Both the position numbers and the translations under genes were made by a program. From assembly GCF_021190915.1 (NCBI RefSeq), contig NZ_JAIOAP010000001.1, forward strand, positions 558,001-622,000: a stretch of DNA of 64,000 nt, read 5' to 3'. Positions 16,038-24,554 of the stretch are shown piece after piece (positions within the stretch are counted from its first letter, which is position 1; every line of letters starts with the position of its first letter). Origin of the DNA: Cohnella silvisoli (GTDB taxonomy: Bacteria > Bacillota > Bacilli > Paenibacillales > Paenibacillaceae). The notes below the pieces were generated by a model. It had not been told where the DNA came from and searched no databases. It saw only the letters and a list, made by a program, of their open reading frames with translations.

Positions 16038-17675
16038 ATGCGCCGAATTTTAATCGTAGATGACGAGTTGTTTATTTTAAACGGCCTGAGCGGAATCATT
16101 AAGGAAGCCGATTACGCCGATCTGGAAGTGTGCAAGGCTTCCTCGGCCGACGAGGCGATCGAATGGCTGCATAGAGCTACGATTGATATCGTGCTGACGG
16201 ATATATGCATGCCGGGGATGGACGGGATTGAGCTGCAGCGGCATATTATCAGGCAATGGCCGAGATGCAAAGTGATCTTTCTGACGGGACATGACGAGTT
16301 CACTTATATCAAGGAAGCGATTCATCATCGGGCCGTAGATTATATTCTGAAGACGGAGGGCGACGAAGCGGTGCTGGGCGCTATTCGCAGGGCGTTAAGC
16401 GAGCTCGACAGCGAGATGGAGAGAGAAGCTCAGGTCGAGCAGGCGCAGAGCAGGCTGCAAATCGCGCTGCCATCGCTGCAGAACGAATTTCTGACCGAAT
16501 TGCTGCAGGGCGAACTTCCGAAGGGAAGACCGATGCAGGAGCAATTCGACGCTTTGAATTTGCAACTCACGGACAGCCGCCCGGTTCTGCTGCTGCTTGC
16601 CCGTGTCGATGAATGGCTCGCTTACGGCACGGCGGACAAGGCGTTGCTGCTTTTCGCTGTGCAGAATATCGCGGATGAATACTTAAACGACGCCGTGGCG
16701 ACCCAATCATTCGTCTATGAGAAGACACGGATTGCCTGCCTGATCCAGCCGATGGGCGAATTGCAAGGAGAAGAGGAGTTTCCCCGGCTGATTCGATTCG
16801 TACACGGCACGGCGGAAAGAATCCAACAGACATGCAATGAACTGCTGAAGCTGAAAGTATCCTTCGCCGCATCGAGCGCATTCTGCACTTGGTCGCTTGT
16901 TTCCGGCCAGCATGATGCGCTGAGACGGGCAATGCGCAGAAGCTTCGGAGCGGGCTATGAGCTGTTGCTAACCGAACAATCGGCTGAGGAACTTATTGAT
17001 AACGCCCCTGTAGAATGGCAAATGAAGCGGGTATGCAAGCTGACCGATGAATTGGGACTGCTGCTGGAGAGCGGACAAAGGGAAGTGTTTAGGCACAAGC
17101 TAGCTGAGCTGATGAACGTCGAGTTGCTTATCGGAGATGCCGATCTTCGTCTTGCGGCGGCATGCCGACTGCTATCCATGTTCATGACTTTTCTTGCCAA
17201 TGAAGGCTTGCTTAAGCCGCTGCTCGGCAGCGCAAACATGGATAGTCTGCTAAAGCTGGAGACGCATATTAGCTGGGAGCAGACGATGCTGCTGTTTGCC
17301 GAGCTGGGCGAGACCGTATTTATGAGAAAAGAAAGCATATCGAAGCAGTACGGCAAAAGTCTCGTTCATCGGCTCAGGCAATATATCGACGCAAATTTGT
17401 CCGGTGATCTGTCGGTTATACGGCTGGGCGAGGTCGTTTCTCTTAACGCTTCTTACTTGTCCCGATTGTACAAGCAGCTTACCGGCGAGAGCCTGTCGGA
17501 CACCATTATGTCGACCCGGTTATCCGCCGCGAACAGAAAGCTCCGGGAGACGGACGACAAAGTGCAGGACATCGCAGCGCAAGTCGGCTTCGAATCGGCA
17601 GCCTATTTTAACCGTTTTTTTAAGAAAGCAAGCGGACTTACTCCGCAGGAATACCGCGAGCAAGCCCGCATATAA
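16038..17675 (+). CDS. AraC-type response regulator, YesN-like (module 2)
   Basis: 545 residues. Receiver domain at 1-120 with acidic pocket Asp8/Asp9, phospho-acceptor Asp55 (VLTDICMPGMDG) and conserved Lys in YILKTEGD. A long middle region (about 130-440) follows, then an AraC double helix-turn-helix at about 445-545 (LGEVVSLNASYLSRLYKQ, then VQDIAAQVGFESAAYFNRFF). Partner of the kinase directly upstream. The transporter lipoprotein gene starts 151 bp later, so this protein probably activates the promoter there in response to an extracellular carbohydrate. Confidence 0.93.
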   Translation: MRRILIVDDELFILNGLSGIIKEADYADLEVCKASSADEAIEWLHRATIDIVLTDICMPGMDGIELQRHIIRQWPRCKVIFLTGHDEFTYIKEAIHHRAVDYILKTEGDEAVLGAIRRALSELDSEMEREAQVEQAQSRLQIALPSLQNEFLTELLQGELPKGRPMQEQFDALNLQLTDSRPVLLLLARVDEWLAYGTADKALLLFAVQNIADEYLNDAVATQSFVYEKTRIACLIQPMGELQGEEEFPRLIRFVHGTAERIQQTCNELLKLKVSFAASSAFCTWSLVSGQHDALRRAMRRSFGAGYELLLTEQSAEELIDNAPVEWQMKRVCKLTDELGLLLESGQREVFRHKLAELMNVELLIGDADLRLAAACRLLSMFMTFLANEGLLKPLLGSANMDSLLKLETHISWEQTMLLFAELGETVFMRKESISKQYGKSLVHRLRQYIDANLSGDLSVIRLGEVVSLNASYLSRLYKQLTGESLSDTIMSTRLSAANRKLRETDDKVQDIAAQVGFESAAYFNRFFKKASGLTPQEYREQARI

Positions 17676-17759
17676 CTTCTTGCACAGTGACCGTTCCTGT
17701 TATCCGCAAGTTGTAACGAGAAGTCAATAATAGTCGAAATCGTCTAATAGTGCCTCCTT

Positions 17760-17771
17760 AGATTCGAATCT
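17760..17771. promoter_or_regulatory. Palindrome upstream of the module 2 binding protein gene
   Basis: AGATTCGAATCT is a perfect 12-bp palindrome lying 55 bp before the ATG at 17827. It is a possible regulator or operator site; no promoter boxes were assigned with confidence. Confidence 0.3.
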
Positions 17772-17826
17772 ATACTCATAACAAGAAGAGATATCTTCTG
17801 AAAATTTCACTAGGGGGAACCATCGC

Positions 17827-19527
17827 ATGAAGAATTTAAGAGCGGTTGCAGCAAGCATTGCGGTTATAGTGCTGCTTGCCGCCGTACTGGCGGCATGCAA
17901 TTCGAACAAGGGGAACAGTGAGTCAAGTCCAAGCGCCAGTTCGGCGCCGTCGGCATCGACCGAGTCAAGCCCGTCGGCCAGCGCACCGGCTGAAGCGATC
18001 GATCCGCTCGGCAAGTACGATCCGCCGATTGAAGTAACGGTTATTCGTCCTTATGACGAGAACGTCAAATTCGCCGAAGGCGAATCAGCCAATGATAATT
18101 TATGGACTCGACGATATGAAGAGAAGCTCGGCATCAAGATTAAATATAACTGGACGCTGCAAGGCCCGATCGACCAATACTATCAGAAGCTGAATGTTGC
18201 GATTGCGAGCAACGACTTGGCTGATATCATGACTGTAAACAGCAGCCAGTTGAAGCAGCTTGTGGAAGCGGGACAACTGGCGGATCTGACCGAAACTTAC
18301 GACAAATATGCTTCGGATTTCATGAAGAAAGTGTTTGCGGACGACGGAGGCACTGCGATTAGCTCCGCGACTTTCGGCGACAAATTGCTTGCCCTTCCGC
18401 GTATTGGCTCCGACATCGACGAGGTTCCTCTCTTGTGGGTACGTACCGATTGGCTGAAAAAGCTGAACTTGCCTGAGCCTAAGACGATGGCAGATGTGCT
18501 GGCCATTTCCGAAGCGTTTACGACTAAGGACCCTGACGGCAACAACAAAGCCGATACGTTCGGTCTCGGCCTCACCAAAGATTTGAACGGCGGATTCGCA
18601 GGCTTCGAAGGCTTCCTGAACGGCTATCATGCGTATTACAACACATGGTTGAAGGATGCATCCGGTCAACTGGTCAACAGCAATATTCAACCGGAGATGA
18701 AAGCGGCTCTGGCCGACCTGCAGAAAATATATAGCGGGAAACAAATCGACAAGGAATTCGGCACCAAGGATGGCGGTAAAGTCGCAGAGGCCGTCACAAG
18801 CGGCAAGCTGGGTATGTACTACGGTGCGATGTGGACACCGGTCTGGCCGATTCAGGACGGCAGAAATCTCGATCCGAATATGGAATGGAAGCCGTTCGCA
18901 CTTCCTTCCATAGACGGTCAACCGGCTAAAGGACAAGTTCCTTTTACCGTTTCGCAGTATTATGTCGTGAAGAAGGATGCCAAAAATCCGGAAGCGGCAA
19001 TCAAGCTGCTGAATTACTGGTTCGACCACAACTACGTGCAGCCTTATCAAACGCCGGAAAGCAAATATGATGGCATTGAGACTTTCAAATATCTGATTCT
19101 GTCCGGCTCGCCGATCACGGAGAACCTGGATGTATACCGGAAGGCGAAGCCGCTGATTGAGGCCAACGATATCGAAGGCATGAAGACAGCAAGGGAAGGC
19201 CAGATCAAAGAAATTGCAAAATATTTGGAAGGCGATCAGAAGAGTTGGGGCTACTACAAAATATTAGGCCCAGATGGCAGCTACACGGTAATTGAGCAGT
19301 TGATGCAAGAAAATCGTATCCAGCGAAGCGAATTTTTCGGGGCTCCTACGCCAACGATGGGGGAAAAAGGAAGCACACTCGATACGCTGCTAAAAGAAAC
19401 GTTCACGAAAATCATTATGGGCGCAGCACCGATCGATGAGTTCGACAAATTCGTGGAAAATTGGAAGAAGCTTGGCGGAGATCAAATTACCAAGGAAGTA
19501 AACGATTGGGCCGCTTCAAGGAAATAA
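17827..19527 (+). CDS. Extracellular sugar-binding lipoprotein, LplA-like (module 2)
   Basis: 566 residues. Signal peptide with lipobox LAAC (Cys24), a Ser/Ala/Pro-rich tether to about residue 58, then a solute-binding domain (PPIEVTVIRPYDENVKFAEGE...). The length and C-terminal end (INLKK-like region replaced by QITKEVNDWAASRK) agree with the long LplA/YtcQ group. GGGGGAA lies before the ATG. It is followed by two cognate permeases at 19592 and 20519, and by secreted polysaccharide-active proteins. A hairpin at 19543-19580 follows the stop and may raise the level of this gene's mRNA over the permeases. Confidence 0.92.
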   Translation: MKNLRAVAASIAVIVLLAAVLAACNSNKGNSESSPSASSAPSASTESSPSASAPAEAIDPLGKYDPPIEVTVIRPYDENVKFAEGESANDNLWTRRYEEKLGIKIKYNWTLQGPIDQYYQKLNVAIASNDLADIMTVNSSQLKQLVEAGQLADLTETYDKYASDFMKKVFADDGGTAISSATFGDKLLALPRIGSDIDEVPLLWVRTDWLKKLNLPEPKTMADVLAISEAFTTKDPDGNNKADTFGLGLTKDLNGGFAGFEGFLNGYHAYYNTWLKDASGQLVNSNIQPEMKAALADLQKIYSGKQIDKEFGTKDGGKVAEAVTSGKLGMYYGAMWTPVWPIQDGRNLDPNMEWKPFALPSIDGQPAKGQVPFTVSQYYVVKKDAKNPEAAIKLLNYWFDHNYVQPYQTPESKYDGIETFKYLILSGSPITENLDVYRKAKPLIEANDIEGMKTAREGQIKEIAKYLEGDQKSWGYYKILGPDGSYTVIEQLMQENRIQRSEFFGAPTPTMGEKGSTLDTLLKETFTKIIMGAAPIDEFDKFVENWKKLGGDQITKEVNDWAASRK

Positions 19528-19542
19528 AAGACTATGAACAAG

Positions 19543-19580
19543 AAGTAAGGAGAAGTGACCTTCATTGCTTCTCCTTCTTC
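19543..19580 (+). terminator. Intercistronic hairpin between binding protein and permease genes
   Basis: AAGGAGAAG (19547-19555) pairs with CTTCTCCTT (19568-19576), with further AAG/CTT pairing, then TTTTCTC. It is likely a partial terminator or mRNA stabiliser. It also buries a Shine-Dalgarno-like AAGGAG. Confidence 0.6.
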
Positions 19581-19591
19581 TTTTCTCAAGG

Positions 19592-20503
19592 ATGTGGAAA
19601 GAAATGCTGTCTAAAAAGTCAATCCGGGAAATTCCGCTTCATGTGATGCTGTTGCCGGGACTTCTTCTTGTTCTCGTATACAGCTACGTGCCCTTGTTCG
19701 GTTTATCGATGGCGTTTATTAAATTTTTGCCTGCGCGCCCCTATTTCGATAATCCTTGGGTTGGGCTCGACCATTTCAAGTACGTGTGGGAAATGCCGAA
19801 TTCGTTGCGCGTGTTAGGAAATACGTTCTATATTGCGGCACTCAAAATAGTGATGGGGCAAATCGTGCCGATCGTTGTCGCGCTGCTGCTGAACGAGCTT
19901 CGCAAAGATTGGCTGAAGCGAGGCGTACAGACGCTGATCTATTTGCCGCATTTTCTATCGTGGATTATTCTAGGCGGCATTCTGATTGATATCTTGTCTC
20001 CTTCTCAAGGCATTGTCAACCAGATTCTTAAATCCTTTGGGATAGAGCCGATCTATTTCCTGGGCGAAAACCGCTGGTTCCCGTTCACGATCGTCATAAC
20101 GGATGTGTGGAAGGAATTCGGATTTAATACGATTGTGTATTTGGCTGCTTTGACCGCGATCAATCCTTCTCTCTATGAAGCGGCTCTTATCGACGGAGCA
20201 AGTCGCTGGAAGCAGACGGTGCACGTTACCTTGCCGGGAATACTGCCGATTATTGTTTTACTTGCAACGCTCAGTTTAGGAAACGTTCTGAATGCCGGGT
20301 TCGACCAAGTGTTCAATTTATATAGTCCTTCGGTTTACGAAAGCGGCGATATTATCGATACGCTTGTGTATCGAACAGGTTTGGAGCAGGCCCAATACAG
20401 CGTAGCAACGGCTATCGGACTGTTCAAATCCGTCGTGTCGTTCGTTATGATTTCATTATCGTACTTACTGGCTTACCGCCTCGCAAATTATAGAATTTTC
20501 TAG
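19592..20503 (+). CDS. CUT1 sugar ABC transporter permease, LplB-like (module 2)
   Basis: About 303 residues with six predicted membrane helices, the first being HVMLLPGLLLVLVYSYVPLFGLSMAF. The EAA loop reads YEAALIDGASRWKQTVHVTLPGILP, a perfect match to the family. The start is uncertain: ATG at 19592 has AAGG directly adjacent, ATG at 19604 has AAGGA at a better distance, and a TTG lies at 19565. Pairs with the permease at 20519 (15 bp after its stop). No ATPase gene is in the window, so an external shared ATPase must energise it. Confidence 0.93.
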   Translation: MWKEMLSKKSIREIPLHVMLLPGLLLVLVYSYVPLFGLSMAFIKFLPARPYFDNPWVGLDHFKYVWEMPNSLRVLGNTFYIAALKIVMGQIVPIVVALLLNELRKDWLKRGVQTLIYLPHFLSWIILGGILIDILSPSQGIVNQILKSFGIEPIYFLGENRWFPFTIVITDVWKEFGFNTIVYLAALTAINPSLYEAALIDGASRWKQTVHVTLPGILPIIVLLATLSLGNVLNAGFDQVFNLYSPSVYESGDIIDTLVYRTGLEQAQYSVATAIGLFKSVVSFVMISLSYLLAYRLANYRIF

Positions 20504-20518
20504 ATTGGAGGTTTCGGC

Positions 20519-21400
20519 ATGATTCAAACGAGCGGAACCTATCGGATTTTTAATGTGCTGAACATCATTTTCTTGTCAGCTTTGGGATTAGTATGCATTT
20601 TCCCGCTGGTACACGTGCTTGCCCTGTCCTTCAGCAATAATAGCGCCGCTGCGGCAGGGCTGGTCAAGCTGTGGCCGGTCGGATTCACGACAAGCTCATA
20701 TGAATTTATTTTGAGGAAACCGGCATTTCTGCAATCGATCATTGTGACCGTAGAACGGGTAGTTCTCGGTTCCTTCGTAAACCTGCTGCTGACGATGCTT
20801 ATCGCGTATCCGTTGTCCAAGGAGGTTACCGCCTTCCGGTTCAGAACGGTATACGCCTGGATATTCGTCTTTACGATTTTGTTCAACGGCGGGCTCATTC
20901 CCTGGTACATGACAATCAAGTGGACGGGCATCATGGATACGCTGTGGGCTTTGGTGCTGCCAGGCGCCGTTCCGGTGTTCAACATCATTTTGTTGCTTAA
21001 CTTTTTCCGCGGGCTTCCGAAGGAATTGGATGAATCCGCTGCAATCGACGGTGCCAGCCATTGGATCATCTTGTGGCGCATATATGTCCCCTTATCGCTT
21101 CCGGCAATCGCTACAATTTCGCTTTTTACCATTGTCGGTCATTGGAATTCTTGGTTTGACGGCTTGATTCTGATGAAATTACCGGAACATTTCCCTCTGT
21201 CCACGTATTTACAGACGATTCTCGTGAACATGGATATCACTTCAATGTCGGGCAAGGATTATGAAATATTGCGCGATGTTTCCGATCGGACAGCCAAAGC
21301 GGCTCAGATTTTCCTCGGGGCGCTGCCGATCATTGTCGTTTATCCGTTCTTGCAGCGGTTTTTCGTTAAAGGAATCGTTCTGGGCAGCGTTAAGGGCTAA
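20519..21400 (+). CDS. CUT1 sugar ABC transporter permease, LplC/YtcP-like (module 2)
   Basis: 293 residues. Begins with a membrane helix (NIIFLSALGLVCIFPLVHVLALSFS), has the family's FNGGLIPWYMTIKW segment, an EAA loop DESAAIDGASHWIILWRIYVPLSLPA, and the C-terminal signature FVKGIVLGSVKG. GGAGG 8 nt before the ATG. Forms the heterodimeric channel with the permease upstream. The secreted beta-helix gene starts about 125 bp later. Confidence 0.93.
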   Translation: MIQTSGTYRIFNVLNIIFLSALGLVCIFPLVHVLALSFSNNSAAAAGLVKLWPVGFTTSSYEFILRKPAFLQSIIVTVERVVLGSFVNLLLTMLIAYPLSKEVTAFRFRTVYAWIFVFTILFNGGLIPWYMTIKWTGIMDTLWALVLPGAVPVFNIILLLNFFRGLPKELDESAAIDGASHWIILWRIYVPLSLPAIATISLFTIVGHWNSWFDGLILMKLPEHFPLSTYLQTILVNMDITSMSGKDYEILRDVSDRTAKAAQIFLGALPIIVVYPFLQRFFVKGIVLGSVKG

Positions 21401-21525
21401 GAAGATTGGAGCCGAGAACAAGCAAAGAGAGGGGGGATGACCGGCCATTTACTGGCTGGACTTTGCATTCGAGAGTTGAGCGCTTGAGAATGAAGCAAGT
21501 ACATGAAGCAGAGGAGATGACATTC

Positions 21526-24510
21526 ATGAAAGGGTATACCAAGCAATTGATCTGCGGGAAAAAAAGCGTGTTTACAGGGGCAATCGCTTTAACGTTATTC
21601 ATTGCGGCGTTTTTGGTGGCTATTGTTTCTCTGGATTCTGGCAAGTCATATGCCGCTCCTACGGTTTATTATGCTTCTCCGACCGGCAGCGGCTCGACCT
21701 GCTCGCTGGCTTCTCCTTGCTCCCTAACCGGAGTTCAAGCCAAAGTCAGATCTGTAAGCGCTTCAATGACTGATGATATCATTGTTAATTTGCTTGGAGG
21801 CACGTACGATCTGTCGCAAACGCTCGTCTTCTCGCCGTCTCTGGGTGACTCGGGCACGAATGGGCATGACATTATTTATCAGGCTGACGGGTATGGAACA
21901 TCTACACCGGCTGTTCCCATTCTGAGCGGAGGACAGACCGTTACGGGCTGGACCTTGCACGACAGTGTCAAGAATATATGGAAGGCGAACGTCGGAAGCT
22001 TGCAAACCAGACAGCTGTTCGTGGACGGAGTCAGGGCTTTCCGCGCTCGCACGACGGGCGGGATTCCCGGAACGGTAACGAAAACCGCAACAGGCTACAC
22101 GACGAACGACACTTCGCTGCAGTCCTGGGCACAGCCGGGTGACATCGAAATGGTCTATCACGATGGGGATGGTCTCGGCAACTGGCTGTGGGCGGAGCCG
22201 CGCTGTCCGGTTGCTTCGATTACCGGCAATGCGAGCACGACGACCATTACGATGGCACAGCCCTGCTTTGATTTGGCCAAGTCGGCCAGAGGCGGGAACC
22301 TGAGTCTGCCGACCTGGATTGAGAACAATTACAAGGCGATCGCGCAAGAAGGGCAGTTCTACCTAGATCGCACGACCGCGGGCGCGCACGTGCTGTACTA
22401 CAAGCCGAGAAGCGGCCAGAATCTTGCAACCGCTTCGGTTGTGGCGCCGAAGCTGGAGCAACTGGTTCGGGGAGACGGAACGCTTACGAATCCGATTCAA
22501 CATGTGCAGCTCAAGGGATTGACCTTCGCTTACGCGACTTGGCTTGCTCCGAATGCTTCACAAGGGTTTCCGGAAACGAGCTATAACAAGTACAACAACA
22601 CGACCGGACCGGAATCCCAGCAGGGAGCAGCCGTTTCCTTCTACGCCGGGCAGCATTTACTGATCGAAGGCAGCACTTTCCGGGCGTTGGGCGGAGCGGG
22701 CTTGAACCTGGATGAGGGAAGCCGCAACAACGCGGTTATCGGCAGCCAGTTCTACGATATATCGGGCAACGGCATCCAGATCGGCAATGTCGATACGACG
22801 CAGCCGTCCGTGCAGGAACTCGTCACGGACAATCTGATCAAAAACAACTATATTCATGATGTCGGACGCGAATATCCGGGCGCTTACGGGATTTGGAATG
22901 CGATTACGCAGAATACGACGGTGGAGCATAATACAATTGCCCATCTGCCTCGCGGCGGCATCGCAACCAATTACCAATATTCCACTCAGCCGCCATCCGC
23001 AACCTCAGGAAACAAATTCAACTACAATAAGATTTACGACTACATGAACAATATTCGCGACGGCGGAGGCTTCGATACGAACGGCACGCACAACGGCGTC
23101 AGCGGTATCGAGCCGAACTCCACCTTGATCGGGAATGTATTCTATGATAACCATAACAACTACGGCCAAATCTACTTCGACATTTGGGCAAGCGGATATG
23201 TCGTCAAGAATAACGTTGCCTATTCTTCCGCAAGCCTGGATTACAACACCATCGATTTCATCCTGCAGCCATGCTGCAACACGATCCGCTATAATTTCTT
23301 CGATCAAGACAATTCCTACAAGTTTCAGCTTGCGACGGATATGGCGCTTGGCAACTATATGTTGCTGCCTATCAGCGCCATGCCGGCCTCCATTCTACAG
23401 AACGCGGGGCTGGAACCGGCGTACCGCTACATGCTTCCCGCCCCGGTTCCGCCTTCCGATACGCAAGCGCCAAGCGCGCCAGGCGGTGCCAGCGCAAGCG
23501 CGGTCGGCTCCGGGCCGAGCGTCACGATTTCTTGGGGCGCGGCGGCCGACAATGTAGGGGTTACCGGCTATGAGGTCAATAACGGGAAAACCGTTATGGC
23601 GTCTACGACGGGCACGGGTCGAAGCGCCCTCATCGATGGGCTGTCTCCCGGGGGAGTATACCATTTCACGGTTCGGGCACGCGACGCCGCGGGGAACTTG
23701 TCCGCGCCGAGCAACAGCGTTCTCGTCACGGTTCAGGGCAGCCCGGATCTCGTCGGTCATTGGACGATGGACGACTCCTCCGGAACGATCGCATCGGATA
23801 CGTCCGGAAGCGCCAACAACGGGACAATTGCCGGTACCGCTTCATGGATAGGGGCGAAGCTGGGCTGGGGTCTCAGCTTCAACGGGACGAACAATTCCGT
23901 GAACGTGGGGAATGCGCAGATTTTGAGTCAGGATCGGCATAGCTTCACCGTGGCGACCTGGTTCAAGAGTACGTCCGGCGAGGTGCACCAACGGATGGTT
24001 AGCAAGGGCAACTGGGGCAATACGGCCGGCTATTTCTTATGGTACGAAGCCGGGGCTTTGGCCTTCGGGGTGGGAGGCAACGCCCAACAGTCGAACGCGA
24101 CACTGGCGACGAGTTCCGGCGGCTTTAACGACGGCAACTGGCACCATGTAGCCGCTGTTGTCGACCGTTCCGCGCAAACCATTCAAATCTTCGTCGACGG
24201 GGTTGCCCGTTCGCTTACCAAGGGGAGCGGCTATTGCGGCACTGTTGTTGGGGGCACGACGCTTTCGATTGACGGCTGTTCTTTTTTGGCTGCCTCGAGC
24301 AATGATCCGTTCACAATCGGAAGCTATAATGGAAGCTATGAGTTCTTCTCGGGGTCATTGGATGAAGTTCGCGTGCACAGCCGGGCGTTAAGCGCCTCCG
24401 ATATCCGCGACTTGATGACCTATGTGGGTCATTGGAGGTTGGATGGGGGTGCGGAAGATGATACGAATACCCGAACTTTCGCACCGCAGCTTTATAATAC
24501 GAGCTGGTAA
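21526..24510 (+). CDS. Secreted multidomain protein: right-handed beta-helix, FN3, LamG
   Basis: 994 residues, exported. Signal peptide with a long hydrophobic core (VFTGAIALTLFIAAFLVAIV) and probable cleavage after SYAA. A right-handed parallel beta-helix (about 50-640) shows repeated NxI/NxF turns such as NNAVIGSQFYDISGNGIQIGN, the fold of pectate lyases and related polysaccharide-active enzymes. Next come an FN3 domain (about 655-745, PSAPGGASAS...) and a LamG-like domain (about 750-950, DRHSFTVATWFKSTSGE). A second LamG appears to begin (YVGHWRLDGGAEDDT) but stops after some 25 residues, so the 3' end may be truncated. AGAGGAG supports the ATG at 21526 rather than an upstream in-frame start at 21406. 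Substrate not shown by sequence. Confidence 0.88.
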   Translation: MKGYTKQLICGKKSVFTGAIALTLFIAAFLVAIVSLDSGKSYAAPTVYYASPTGSGSTCSLASPCSLTGVQAKVRSVSASMTDDIIVNLLGGTYDLSQTLVFSPSLGDSGTNGHDIIYQADGYGTSTPAVPILSGGQTVTGWTLHDSVKNIWKANVGSLQTRQLFVDGVRAFRARTTGGIPGTVTKTATGYTTNDTSLQSWAQPGDIEMVYHDGDGLGNWLWAEPRCPVASITGNASTTTITMAQPCFDLAKSARGGNLSLPTWIENNYKAIAQEGQFYLDRTTAGAHVLYYKPRSGQNLATASVVAPKLEQLVRGDGTLTNPIQHVQLKGLTFAYATWLAPNASQGFPETSYNKYNNTTGPESQQGAAVSFYAGQHLLIEGSTFRALGGAGLNLDEGSRNNAVIGSQFYDISGNGIQIGNVDTTQPSVQELVTDNLIKNNYIHDVGREYPGAYGIWNAITQNTTVEHNTIAHLPRGGIATNYQYSTQPPSATSGNKFNYNKIYDYMNNIRDGGGFDTNGTHNGVSGIEPNSTLIGNVFYDNHNNYGQIYFDIWASGYVVKNNVAYSSASLDYNTIDFILQPCCNTIRYNFFDQDNSYKFQLATDMALGNYMLLPISAMPASILQNAGLEPAYRYMLPAPVPPSDTQAPSAPGGASASAVGSGPSVTISWGAAADNVGVTGYEVNNGKTVMASTTGTGRSALIDGLSPGGVYHFTVRARDAAGNLSAPSNSVLVTVQGSPDLVGHWTMDDSSGTIASDTSGSANNGTIAGTASWIGAKLGWGLSFNGTNNSVNVGNAQILSQDRHSFTVATWFKSTSGEVHQRMVSKGNWGNTAGYFLWYEAGALAFGVGGNAQQSNATLATSSGGFNDGNWHHVAAVVDRSAQTIQIFVDGVARSLTKGSGYCGTVVGGTTLSIDGCSFLAASSNDPFTIGSYNGSYEFFSGSLDEVRVHSRALSASDIRDLMTYVGHWRLDGGAEDDTNTRTFAPQLYNTSW

Positions 24511-24554
24511 TCAGGGTCTGGACAGGAGCGAATTTTCAATAGGAGGAATAAAAG